Source: Malania oleifera
Taxonomy: Eukaryota; Streptophyta; Magnoliopsida; Santalales; Ximeniaceae
NCBI RefSeq assembly: GCF_029873635.1
Contig: NC_080419.1
Span: 67,099,323 to 67,163,322 of the forward strand
Direction of reading: 5' to 3'
DNA length: 64,000 bases
Below, in pieces: positions 34,998-46,599 of the stretch. The notes under the pieces were generated by a model. That model was not told the origin of the DNA and made no database searches. It saw nothing but the letters and a program-made list of their open reading frames with translations. Each line of letters begins with the position of its first letter. Positions within the stretch are counted from its first letter, which is position 1. The translations under genes were made by a program, and so were the position numbers.

Positions 34998-35720
34998 TAG
35001 TATGTGCTAGAGGTAATTGTGAGTTAGTAAGGATATAATGGTCATTGGTATATACTTGCCATATATTGTAAGTAGAGGGAGAGACCTATTATTGAGTCGA
35101 GGTCTTCCATTTTACCCAATTATTCAACATGGTATCAAAGCAAGATCCAACCTAAACCCTACTGCGAAACCAAACCTCTAATCATCCAAACCTCTCCTCC
35201 CATTGCCCATATAACCATTGCTGCACCACTTCAAATCCATTATCACCTTCAGTCATCTATAATTGGACAAGTTGAAACAGATAGTTCCTACCTTGAAATA
35301 ATGTCTAATCTTGAGTTTGAGTCTTGTCAATTAAGAAAACATCATCATTTTCCCTTTCTTTCCAAGTAAACAAAGGGGTGATTAGTCCTTAATGCTAGTA
35401 CATTATGATATTTGGGGTCCTAGTCAACAAGTTGTGTCACGTTGAAATTTGGGTTTCAATACTTTGTTACGTATGTTGATGACTAATGCAAGATGACTTT
35501 GTTGTATTTAATGAAATAGTTTACTAATTTTTTAATATCTTACGTGACCTTCATTCTCAAATAAAGACTCAATTTAATACGTCAATCAGGATACTTCGTA
35601 GTGATACTGCTAATGAGTACTTCATACCAAATTCACTACCTAGAATACTAATCATAGTATGCCCAATGACTTTTGTTCTCAAATAAAGATTCAATTTAAA
35701 CCATGGTATATGTTCAATGA
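34998..35720 (+). mobile_element. Ty1/copia relic: short LTR, PBS, integrase pieces
   Basis: A putative LTR (34998-35131, TGTTAGTATG to ATTCAACA) is followed directly by TGGTATCAAAGC. Downstream, decayed plus-strand readings resemble a GAG-preintegrase end (GKHHHFPFPSK) and an integrase core (YFVTYVDD, TSIRILRSD-like). The intervening gag and protease are deleted. Confidence 0.65.
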
Positions 35721-35852
35721 GTTAGTGTATATTTATAACGTATGATTGTTATATCGAGTTCTTTAGTTGTTGTTGACTCAATATTCTATAATATAAATAA
35801 TAGTAATATGAGTATTGGAAGTCAAAAGAAAACATTATCCAACACACTTGAT

Positions 35853-36375
35853 ATTAGTATGTTCACAACGTTACATTAACCAATTCCGTACACATTCAAC
35901 CTATCAAATTACTGTAAAAATTTCGACAAAGTTCCCTTTAAAAATATAGCATTTCTATCCACGCACTTGCTCAAATAAAACATTTATCCTACACAAGGCA
36001 TACCAGTACATTCACAATATTACATTCACCACTTTCATACACATCGAACGTATCAAAGTACTATAAAAATTTCGGTAGAATCTCCTTTACAAATTTAGCA
36101 TTTCCATCCACGCACCTGTTCAACGAAAACATTTATGAAATACAATTGATACCAGTATGTTCATAACGTTACATCCACCAGTTACATACACATCGAAGCT
36201 ATAAAAATACTATAAAAAAATTCGGCACACTTCCTTCGGAACATTCAACATATCCATCCATGCACCTCTACAAAAAAAACATTTATCTATCATACGATTT
36301 GGCATACCAGTATATTCACAACGTTACATCCACCAGTTCCATACACATCCAACCTACCAAATTACTATAGTGAAT
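35853..36375. repeat. Tandem array, about 150-bp unit, 3.5 copies
   Basis: Units begin near 35853, 36002, 36151 and 36306 with ACCAGTATGTTCACAACGTT-like sequence and contain CATCCACGCACCT. Periods are 149, 149 and 155. Confidence 0.85.
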
Positions 36376-36479
36376 GAATGAATATTGAAAATTATATATA
36401 AATAATACAATGATCATTTCAATTTAGAAGGAAAACAATATAATGTCATAGAAATGAAATAATAGACCGTTCATCTATG

Positions 36480-36715
36480 CAAATGAAATAATGGACATCC
36501 TCATTTTGTACAAAAGAATTAATACAACGTTCTATACAAGTTAAAAAATGAACAAATAGATGCTTGCCACATCTAGTAATATGATAAACTATACAAATGA
36601 AAGAATGAACAAACACATGATGTACACATTAAATAATGAACAAATACATGATGTACAAATGAAAAAATGAACATATGCATGTTGTACAAGTCAAATAATA
36701 CAACAATGATCTCCT
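36480..36715. repeat. Imperfect 30-35-bp tandem repeats
   Basis: Variants of AATGAACAAATACATGATGT followed by ACAAATGAAA recur about six times, next to the 150-bp array. Confidence 0.7.
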
Positions 36716-36722
36716 ACTCTGT

Positions 36723-36830
36723 GCTGCAGAAAGGTCGTCTCCAGTGTCGGGGTGGCTGTCGTCTGTGTCTGCCCTCTCCTGGCCGCTCCTCTACATCTGG
36801 CGTTCGTCCTCATCGATGTGTGACATAAAT
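36723..36830 (-). pseudogene. Possible C-terminus of a decayed transposon gene
   Basis: A GC-rich island in AT-rich DNA. The minus strand stays open for 33 codons after a stop and ends RHRRQPPRHWRRPFCSTE then a stop. The Arg/Pro-rich composition resembles C-termini I associate with plant-mobile-domain transposon proteins, but this is a weak impression. Confidence 0.3.
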
Positions 36831-37933
36831 TAATATGTGTGGTGATTTCTTAGGTTAACAATCTGAATACTCAACATTTAAATAAGGAATATAGATAGTG
36901 TGTTAATTATTTATATTTTATTAATAATTAATACCTTAATAAATAAGGTCAATTTATTATATCTAATTAACAATAATCTTGTTATTAATGTATATTTACA
37001 ACATATTACTATGATATAAATTAATATTACAATGAATATTACTAATTTAATTTAACATATTAATTTATTTAATGTTAATTCAAATTAATAAAGTTATGGT
37101 TACATGTAGCAACTTGGATAGTAAAACAAAAAAGGAAAATAAGAACAACACAATTAAAACTTAAAACTTCCTAATTGTAACACTTGTAATGGGTTTCAAG
37201 TGGACAAACTTTTTGAAGTATAAGGGGCAAATCTATGTAGACTAAGTAAATAATATTAACACCATGATTTATGTGAATTAACCTTTGTAGATTACTCCTA
37301 CATTTGAGGAAGGAGAAAATATTTTTATTCATATAAATCAAATAGTGATACAACAAAAATAGCACTCAATGCTCGAACCTTAACTCCAACACACCTAACC
37401 TCAAGGAGAATAAAAATGTCAAAACTTATAAACATAAGAAATAAATTGTCAAATCAGGTTTAGGCTAAAAGCCTAAAAACAAAATAACTAGATTGTTAAA
37501 TCAGATTTTAAACTAAAACACAAGCATTCAAGAAGTATGTTTAATGACATATTAGATAGGTATAAAATTTGCTTGTTAAATTTATGATTATTCTTACATG
37601 ACATTGTATTTTCGTTCTACAAACTTAAAAAAATTAAAATTGTGAAACTTCCTAGGTAGCTAATGTAATAACTTGGGAAAAAAAATAAAAAAAATAAAAA
37701 AGTAATTAATAAATTAAAATTATGAAAAAAAAATTAATTAATAAATTTAAATTATTAATCAATTAATTAGTTAAGCATTATTAATATAATGTATTAAATA
37801 AACAAATAAAGGAAATAGAAAAAAAAGAATTAAATTAAATTAAAATTATTTATTAGTAATTAATTAGTTAAACATTATTAACTTGAATTAATTAAGTTAA
37901 GTAAAAATGGTGATTATATATATATATATAAAA

Positions 37934-37988
37934 GTTAAGTCAAGTAAAAAGAAAAAAAAAATGATGAAAGCATATTCTGAACAATAGA

Positions 37989-38027
<39 letters not shown>

Positions 38028-40080
38028 CTTTCTCTCTGCAACTCTCTCAGTCACTCGCCGTCTCCATCTCCGTCTCTCTCTTTCTCCTCTCATTTCTTGG
38101 CAGATACTCGATCGATTAGGAAACGGAAGGTGCAGTTGGATTCCTAACTCCGCCACCTACATTTTTATTGGAATAGATTTCTTGTGGAAGCGGCGTAAGC
38201 ACCATTCCTGGGGTAAAGTAACTTTCCCCTAATTTCTTAATTTCTTGTTAAATCTGCCATTTAATTGACGATCAGGCACCACCACGGGGTCCTAATCGTC
38301 GTCGTTGTCATTTTGGCGTAGGTAATTTTTCAATTAAGGTTTTCTAGGTCCTACTCCAAAGCGAGAGTGAGATTTTGAAAATTTGATAATTTGGTTATAT
38401 TTAAGGGTATATATATTTATTTAGAATTTATGAGTTTAGAAAATATTAAAATAATATTTTATTCAGGATTAATTACATGAAATTAGGATTTTTGATTCAG
38501 GGTCTGGGTGAGTGTCGTAGGTATTTTTCGAGGTCCCTGTTGGCGTAGTTCAAGAAATCAGGTAAGGGAAAAAATATATATTAAACCAAAAATTTTATGA
38601 ATTTAATGAAAAATGAATTGTGTTATATTTACGTGTATATGTCTCAGTATTAGTTTAAAATGTCAATCATTTAAATTATATTTTTCCGAGTTTAGGGCTG
38701 TTTATTAGGTACGTATATGCAAAAATGAACTGATGAAAGTGAGAAAATATTTTCAGGATAATTATATAAGAAATGAAAGGTATTTTCAGTATATAAACGT
38801 TAAATGTTGGTTGGTGTATTTTACAGGCAATGTATGAATTTTATTACTAAACTGTGTGGCATGAGATTTTGTGCAAATATATGTTAAATCTATGAGATGC
38901 AGGTTAAGTAAATAATGCATTGTGAATAAAACATGATATGAACTATGTTGCTTGTGTGTGTCAATGCAACCATGTAAACAGTTGAAAAATGTTGGGTAAA
39001 TAGCTGCAAGATGTTGGGTAAAACAGTTGAAAGATGTTGGGTATGAAATAAAAAGAAATGAAAATGGAAATGAATGAAATGGAAATAAAACGTGAAATGT
39101 GAATAATGTAAAATGGGAAAGAGCCACTTAAAGTGGAATGAAATGCAATGCTTAAGCTATGAACATGAACATATGTGTATGATTGAATAATGACATAAAG
39201 GAATGAAGTATTATGATATTAGAAGTACCTATGTACGTAGAACATGATGTGATTGGGCGGGGCATATTCTTCGCCTGAGGGTTGGCTAAGAAAGACGAGT
39301 GCACTAGTAGCTTTAGATGTGGTTACCATAAATACATACCTCTCCAAGCATTCTAGTATTTCCACAATCATTCATTTAATAACTGACTTAAAACAAAAAG
39401 ACATAAGACATAAACATTTACACTCCCCAAAATTAACATAGAAATATACCATTTTCTTTTTCTATTTCTCAATAATGCTATAAAAACCTTGAGCTCTCTA
39501 AGCTCAATTTCAAGAAAATCCTGAAAAAGATAATGCATTTATATTCAGGTGAGACACATCTCAGTAAGAGAAGAAACAATATATTAAACACAGCGTGTGG
39601 CTAACATGAGGTAAGTAGATATCATTTTAAAAACATTTGCAAATTATTAACATAACACTGAAATCATTTTCTGAACCTAATCAATCACATGCAAAGATTT
39701 AACCCACGAGATTATCCAAGGATAGGGGTGATTACCTGTCCATACAAGTAGCGCCCCTCTACTCTGATATTTAGGTAACCCTAAGGTCACTACTAAAGCA
39801 TACCAAGGCACTCACCTTACTTAGTAAGCCCTCAAGTGTTAACTTGATCTCGTATTCACGCATTCAACAATAGTTTACTGGCAAAAGCCCTAAGGATAGG
39901 GAAATCTACTCGCCCATACAAATAGATTCCCTCTGCCCTAGTACGTTATGGATAGTATGAATGTTATATATAATTAGTAAACTCTGGTATTATATTTGTT
40001 AGAAGATTATAATTATGTTTTCCGCTGTGTATATGTTGATTATGTATTATCAGAAATTTTACCAGGTATAATGCGCCGAA
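37934..40080. other. Unclassified retroelement-like stretch
   Basis: A (TC)n tract at 37991-38024 is followed by moderately GC-richer sequence with repeated GTCGTAGGTATTTT/GGCGTAGGTAATTTT words, then ATGTTGGGTA repeats (38990-39040) and a GGGCGGGGCATATTCTTCGC block. It looks like LTR or untranslated retroelement sequence, with no protein signature. 36831-37933 is AT-rich with nothing recognised. Confidence 0.35.
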
Positions 40081-40109
40081 CTTGGGCCCAAATTCTTATT
40101 TAAGTACTG

Positions 40110-40770
40110 ATCTAAAAGTAAAATATATTTTTTTTAAAACACTTATGTTTCTAAAAAGAAAAATAGTTTAGAAAAGATTGCTCACAGTCATAACAATTAA
40201 TGAAATTTTGAACAATTTCATAATATGCAAATAATATACATAAATTTATGGTAGGAAATGGTTCATACTTAATAATAATAAGTTCATAGGTCCAATTACA
40301 AAAACCAAATAAACACTCAAACATGACATAATTATATTCTAGCATAAGCCTGTCCAAATTGTCTAGTTATTAGTCATATTTCATCACACCAAGCAATTAA
40401 TTTATTAACCTGAAGCAAGAATATTTCTATAATTAAACTCCTCAATGTGCCTTGATATGTCCTACAATTGTCAATTGAAAGAACAATCTAAACTCCAGAG
40501 AAATAACAAAAGCGACAAAGTCTTTGCTACCTAATTCCAATATACTATCCATTGAAAATTGATTTATTCTTTTAAACCCCCATTTAGGACATCTTAAAAA
40601 ATAAGTACATGATATAAAAAGTACTTGAGTCATTGTCTTAATAAATATTGTTTGGTCTACACTTGGAACAAGTACTTAATTCAAAAAATACTTTTCCAAA
40701 CTATTTTTCTTTTTAGAAAAATAAGTGTTTTTTAAAAAATATATTTTACTTTTAGATCAGTACCTTTTCA
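40110..40770. repeat. Foldback: 70-bp inverted repeats plus a 105-bp direct repeat
   Basis: About 40103-40172 and 40696-40768 are inverted copies (AGTACTGATCTAAAAGTAAA and its complement at the far end). A block with ATAACAATTAATGAAATTTT occurs at about 40178-40282 and again at 40788-40890. This suggests an insertion plus a duplication of its flank. Confidence 0.7.
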
Positions 40771-41264
40771 ATTAATGAAAAAATTGCTCGCATTCATAAC
40801 AATTAATGAAATTTTGAACAATTTCATAATATGTAAAAAATATACATAAGTTCATGGCAGGAAAGGGTTCATACTTAATAATAATAAGTATTAATATTAA
40901 ATTCATAATAGCAGGAAAGGGTTCATGGTAAGAACAGGTTCACAAACATAATTATAAATAAAAATTTTCATACTTAATAATAATAACTGAAATGTATTTT
41001 GAATCTGTTATTTTGAATAATCCTCACCTCCATTCAAAATGTTATAATTTCATAGCATTATAAACATAATTATAAATAATAATTTCCATACTTAATAATA
41101 ATAACTGAAATACATAACTGAAATAAAAGATACATGAAACACATGGGAGTAAAATCAATGTAAAATTCAAGCAAATAAAAAAGAAAATCAGAATAATCCT
41201 AACCTCAATGTTGGGAGTTTTCGGCAAATGCTTCCAATCAACAACAAAATAATTAAAACTTCAT

Positions 41265-41561
41265 TTAAATTAACAGATTCAACGAAAATAAAAAATATGA
41301 GTAGCAAAGAGTCACGTAGAAATCACATACCTCATCTCCCCCTTTTATGCCTTCTCCCCAACGTTTGATTAGTAACGGGCAATCTTCAACAGTCACCTGC
41401 TGTGCTCTCTGCAATATCGTCCGGCAGCTTTGCAAAGTGAACAACCTTCTCTTCCTGGTTCGTCCGTGAGCACAAACAAGGAAGAAATTGAATTTCGAAG
41501 CAAATCTCGCTGATTCAACCAGCGAGATTTTCCATGCGTCCAATGCCGGGTGGTTAAGCAT
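41265..41561 (-). other. Open reading frame inside the right end of the 8 kb element
   Basis: Ninety-eight codons on the minus strand, with a plausible donor (GAGGTATGTG) near 41332. It starts inside the hairpin cluster. No family is recognised. It could be a 5' exon of a lost transposon gene whose end is at 36723, or chance. Confidence 0.25.
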
Positions 41562-41732
41562 TTAATGTTTCCAACAAAATCTCACTACACGAAGTAGTGA
41601 GATTTGCCACACGTCCACTGGACTAAAGCTCATCCTGACTAAATCTCGCTACTTGGAGTAGCGAGATTTGCCACGCGTCCGCTGCACCATCCTTCGTTCA
41701 AAGTAAATCTCGTTACTTGGAGTAGCGAGATT
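41503..41732. repeat. Right subterminal hairpin cluster
   Basis: Four copies at 41503-41529, 41578-41604, 41642-41668 and 41706-41732. The third is perfect. The second and first carry paired changes that keep the stem. GCCACGCGTCC-like spacers echo the left cluster. Confidence 0.88.
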
Positions 41733-41817
41733 ATATCAGAGTCATTCTAGGAAATACTTTCTAGAATGTGGTATTATTTAATATTTTTTACAAAAAAAAG
41801 TTAAAACGGGAAAAAAA

Positions 41818-43033
41818 CTCGACAAATTTGACCCTTTAACAAGGATTTGTGAGAATTTAAATAAAATATAATATAAAAGTATATTTTTTTAAAAAATTAT
41901 AGAAATTTAAATAAAAGCCTTAAATTTATATTTGCAAATATTATCTAGTTAAAAAAAAGACTAAATTGTGAGACTTCAGCATTATATATTGAATAATTAA
42001 GAAAATTATATAAATTCTCTTCACAATTTGACCAAAAATCATCTAATCATACTATGATTTTATTATAGACACTAAATTATAAAAAGTTATTCATCATTAG
42101 TTTTTTAATTGCCCTTAAATAATAATGTTCTTTTTCTTTAAACCACCAAATAAAGCCAAATTCTTTATTGTAGTTCCCATTATTATTAAATAGCCTAAGT
42201 ATTTCCCTAAAATCTATGAAAATAATATATACATTAACCATTAAATAAAATAAATATAAAATTAAAATAAGAATTCAAAATTATATTGTTGTCTAATCTG
42301 AAAAATTATCTAATCAACCTAAAAATATAAGGAGAATAATATTATACAAATAAAAATAAAGTAAATACTAATATTAATAAAAATAAGAGGTTGGGGGGGA
42401 CAAACGACGGCCTTGACCTTTGGATTCAGGATGTATTTGAATTGCAAAGAATGTTAGGAGATCTCTATTGTTCTTATTCATTACTTATATTGATTAGTTA
42501 CATAGGACATTTTAATATTTTAAGGCATTTGAGTAGCAAATGAATTAATAGTACTATAGTTTTTCATTGTTTTAAAAGTTAATAATCACACCAAAACCAC
42601 AGTGTAACTTATTGATTTTGGATTAAGCCACAAGGAAGGTTTATGTAGTTTGCACTTAATAATTTAAATTTAAAATCATTTACACATTACATATTTTAAG
42701 ACTCTCTAAATAAATATAAATATAAATATAAATAAGTTAACTCAATAGTGAGCGAAAATGAATGAGTTGTCGTAGTTTGACATATAAAAATTTCACATAT
42801 CTCTTGTATTTTTTGGCATTTATGTTTTGTTATAAAATAGATGAATAAAAAACGTCAGCTAATAAAAAATTATTTGAAGATTTAAAATTTTTCAAAGATC
42901 CATGTGATCATTACTACCTTTCATATTTTAAATTTACTTGATTTTTAGATCATTTGATTTTCAAAATTCACTTGATCATGTATCAAATTTAGTATCACAC
43001 ATCTTGAATTTTATTATTATTATTATTATTATT
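41818..43033. other. AT-rich spacer
   Basis: No gene or clear element. A (TTA)n run lies at 43012-43033 just before the copia LTR. Confidence 0.5.
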
Positions 43034-43592
43034 TGTTGTAGTATGTGGCTCATATCGAGTGGAACACATGTACAGAGAAAGCATGCTGAGAAAAAACAAG
43101 GAAACTGGTTTGTAGAAATACCATCGACGATTTGATGGTCACATCAACGGTTTCAGATAGAAACCAAGTCAAGAAGAAAACCGTTGACGGTTTGCATAGT
43201 CCATTAACTATTACATCAACGATCTTAGGTAGAAGAAAAAAATTGTCGATGGTTTGATGAAATCGTCGATGGTTTTGTTTTGCGTTGTTTTTGAAATTTG
43301 AATGAAGATCAATAGGTTAGGGATTTGGAGGCAAATCCTCTGGGATTGATACAGGGGTATTTGGGAAATTTTTTAATTTCTTTGTGTTGTAACTCTAGTT
43401 TTGATAGATAGTGAAATTCAGCCGCCACTTGCTCCCGTGGACGTAGGAATTCTACCGAACCACGTTAAATCTTGCGTCTTTTATTGCTTTCATTATTTTT
43501 GTGTGTTTCCATATTGTTCATTGTGATTGCTTCATCGCATGACCGTTTCTGCATTCTTTCGCATAACAAATTGGTATCAGAGCCAGGTTTTA

Positions 43593-43988
43593 ATGGATGG
43601 AATTTCTTCTACAAAGTTTGACATTGCCAAGTTCGACAAATCGGGAAATTTCAGACTATGGCAGAGGAGAGTTAAGGATCCATTAGTGCAACAGGGTATG
43701 GTGAAGACATTATACGGAAGGCAGTCGGAAGGCATGGACTACATGAATTTGAAGGAACTAGAAGTGAAGGTTGTGGTGACTATCGAGCTTTGTTTGACTG
43801 ATGACATGATGTATCACGCCATGGATGATGAATCTCCAGCGACAGTTTGGCTGAAACTGGAAAGTCGATATATGTCTAAGTCATTGATAAACAAACTTTA
43901 TCTTAAGCAGAAGTTATATAGGCTTAAGATGTCAAAGAGTTCGGAATTGAACCTAGCACATCAACGTGTTCAATCAGATCATCAATGA
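43593..43988 (+). pseudogene. copia gag, interrupted
   Basis: Begins MDGISSTKFDIAKFDKSGNF and contains YHAMDDESPATVWLKLES and LYLKQKLYRLKMSK, the copia UBN2-type capsid pattern. A frameshift ends it at 43988. The sequence then continues in another frame as NDLKRVDVKFKNEDKTLMLL. It is antisense to nothing known and is not a host gene. Confidence 0.82.
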
Positions 43989-44399
43989 TTTGAAGCGAGT
44001 TGATGTGAAGTTCAAAAATGAAGACAAGACATTGATGTTGTTGAATTCCCTACCTGTGTCTCCTATGTATGCAAATTTGGTTACAACTTTGATGTGAGGA
44101 AAGGAAACTCTCGAATTGAAGGAGATCACAAGCGCTCTTTTAGGTTTCCATTAGAGGAAGAAAGCCAGCAATCTATAAGGTGAAGGTCTTGTGGTGAAGG
44201 GTATCCAGGAACGCAGGAGAAGCAAGTTCTGGAGTGGACTGAGTAACAATAAATCTTCGTCCGATTCCTAGAAGAGGAAGGACATATGGTGTTTTAAGTT
44301 CAGAAAAAGGGTCACATAAAACCAGATCGTCTAGAGAGAAAAAAGGGGAATGTAGAGAATAAAGAGGATTTATCAAAATCTGCGAACGTATTGGAAGAA

Positions 44400-44943
44400 G
44401 AAGGCTCATAGAGCGATGACGGGGATATGCTTTTTATTTCATCCAGTTTAGATCAACTCACAAATTCTTGGATTTTGGGTTCGACATGCTCCTATCACAT
44501 AACATCCCAATAAAAATTGGTTCACCACCTACATGTTAGTAAATTCTGGTTTTATTCCGATGGATAACGATGCATCATGCAAAGTTATCGGAATAGGGAA
44601 TATTAGTATTAAAATGTTTGATGGTGTTGTTAGAACATTGTGTGATGTTAAGCATATACCTCATTTAAGGAAGAATCTGATTTCATTGGACACTTTAGAT
44701 TATAATGGATTTAATTACAAATCTGCAAGTGGAGTAATGAAGGTGAGTAAAGGGGTTTTGACAGTGATGAAGGGGCAGAAACTAGCATGAAATATTTATA
44801 CACTGTTAGGTACCACAGTTGTAGGTGGAGTTGCAGCTACAAAGCCTGAGTCAGATAATACTATCTTGTGGCATATGCGCTTAGGGAATATGGGTGAGTG
44901 TAGAATGATGGAGCTTCATAAGAGAAATCTTTTGAAGAGTGTC
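44400..44943 (+). pseudogene. copia protease and GAG-preintegrase, interrupted
   Basis: SWILGSTCSYHIT is the decayed protease (D-S-G triad lost: normally LDSGCSYHM). It is followed by VIGIGNISIKMFDGVVRTL, DVKHIPHLRKNLISLDTLD and LWHMRLGNMGECRMMELHKR, the conserved preintegrase zinc region. It stops at the solo LTR. Confidence 0.82.
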
Positions 44944-46445
44944 TGTTGGTCATAGAGTCGTCAAGTCTAGAGGGGGGTGAATAGACTCTTTTGCATATTT
45001 TATTTTTATCTACAAAATATAAAATCTTGGCAACATAAAAATGACTATATCACTATATATATAATAAAAATCATGTACAAGATATAAATTAAAGAGTAGG
45101 GAAGAAAAGCTCAACAAACAATATTAACGTGGTTCAACCCTTGTCTACGTCCATGCCTTGAGACACACTCAAGGATTCTCAATCCACTATCACGATCTCC
45201 TTCAAGGACGGAGAAGCCTTTATACAACAAAGGAACAAATCCCTTTATGCTCACACAGAGCCTTTCCAAGGGAACAAAACCCTTAATGCTCACACAGAGC
45301 CTTCACATGGGAACAAATCCCTTTTGCTCACACAAAGACTTTACAAGAGAACAAATCCCTTATCACTTGGTTCACAAAGAACCCTTACAACTTGAAGATA
45401 ATTTATAAAAACAATGTTGCTTGAATGAGCTGATATCTAATACAATGAATATCTCACACTAATCTCTTAAAGAAATAAGTCACAATAAAGATTAGCGAGC
45501 AAGAGAGATAGTGAGCACACAAATGATGAACTAAAATGCAATGTGCTTAGAAATGTTTTTCACTAATGATCAAATTACTAAATCAATGCTAGAACAAGTC
45601 TTTGGCCTTATATTTATAGGTCATTTGGAGTACTAGCTGTTTTATGGTCGTTGGGCTTAGAAAATAATTTAATACTTTGAAAACCTAGCCGCTTATAGCC
45701 ATTGAGTTTTGAATCTCGACACAAACCGATGATGGATAAACAAAATCGTAGATAGTTTCCCCCAAACCGTCGACGATTTGCTCAAACCATAGACGGTTTC
45801 CTCTAGGCCAAATTCCAACTTACTCTCTGCCTAAAACCGTCAATGCACCTGGGCCAAATCGTCGACAATTTGCCCTATTTCTTCACAAACTTGATATTTA
45901 GGTGCATAATCATGGTTTTAACCCAATTGGGACTAAGTATATAAAAGTTTACAATACTAAGATCATTTAATACTAGTCCCATATTAAAATACATTTGAAT
46001 ATAGGATATTTTCATAAAACTCATTCTTTTGTCTTTGAAAACTCATAAGTATGAAGCTTATGACTTGGTGATATCCTATATATTAGTATGCACATGCAAT
46101 TGCTCAACTCTTGCTCAATAAACATGCGTGAATCAAAACTACAAGAGTTACAATAAACACTACTTCGAACACTCTCCATTACATATGATTCTTCAATTGC
46201 TTCATTTGATGTGCTTGAGATTTCCCGAGTGAGTGTCTTCTTGATCTTTGCCTATTTGAGTGTTCACTCGATCTCTACCTATGAGAATATTTGCTTGATC
46301 TTTGCGCTTAAACCTGTATCTATATGATTTCGCCACTTATACCTGTCACAACTAGGTATGCAAAGATTAGTTTAACTTAGAACCACTAATGAGTTGTTAT
46401 CATCAAAATACGACAATTAGGATTATATAGCCACTAAGGCTAATA
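44944..46445 (-). mobile_element. Solo LTR (copia) with 5-bp TSD
   Basis: 1,502 bp, starting TGTTGG and ending CTAATA (mutated from CTAACA). GTGTC occurs on both sides (44939-44943, 46446-46450). Removing the LTR and one GTGTC restores the copia frame LLKSV-KTCKL. It is homologous to the LTR at 48877-50382. Orientation is assigned from that relative, whose primer site lies on the minus strand. Confidence 0.9.
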
Positions 46446-46599
46446 GTGTCAAAACATGCAAGCTGAATTTCTACAGGCATTGTGTTTTTTGGGAAACAAA
46501 ATAGGGTGCAAAATGAATGTTTTAGTAATTCTAGTTTAATTTTATGTATGCTAAAATGTAATTACATGCTTTTATAGGAATTTTCAAAAAAAAAATATT

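Larger units (their letters stand above)
33813..41817. mobile_element. 8 kb inverted-repeat element with hairpin clusters at both ends
   Basis: The outer ends match as inverted repeats over about 100 bp. Both contain CCCGTTTTAACTTTTTTTT, then AATAATACC and TTCTAGAAAGTATTT, and lead into clusters of a 27-bp palindrome (separate entries). The interior holds decayed copia pieces, tandem repeats, a foldback and AT-rich DNA. No transposase is recognisable. No target duplication was found, so class is open. A large MULE-like or other TIR transposon is the best guess. Confidence 0.6.
43034..46520 (+). mobile_element. Ty1/copia element, plus strand, truncated and split
   Basis: 5' LTR about 43034-43568 (TGTTGTAG to CATAACA, with GCTCCCGTGGACGTAGG). 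A TTGGTATCAGAGCC primer site follows at 43571, then gag, protease and GAG-preintegrase pieces. A solo LTR (44944-46445) interrupts the preintegrase domain, which resumes at 46451 as KTCKLNFYRHCVF. The remaining pol and 3' LTR are missing. Confidence 0.85.

Noticed and set aside
37935-38156. An Arg/Glu-rich ORF on the minus strand
   Set aside because: Its composition is the translation of the (TC)n microsatellite and flanking CT-rich DNA.
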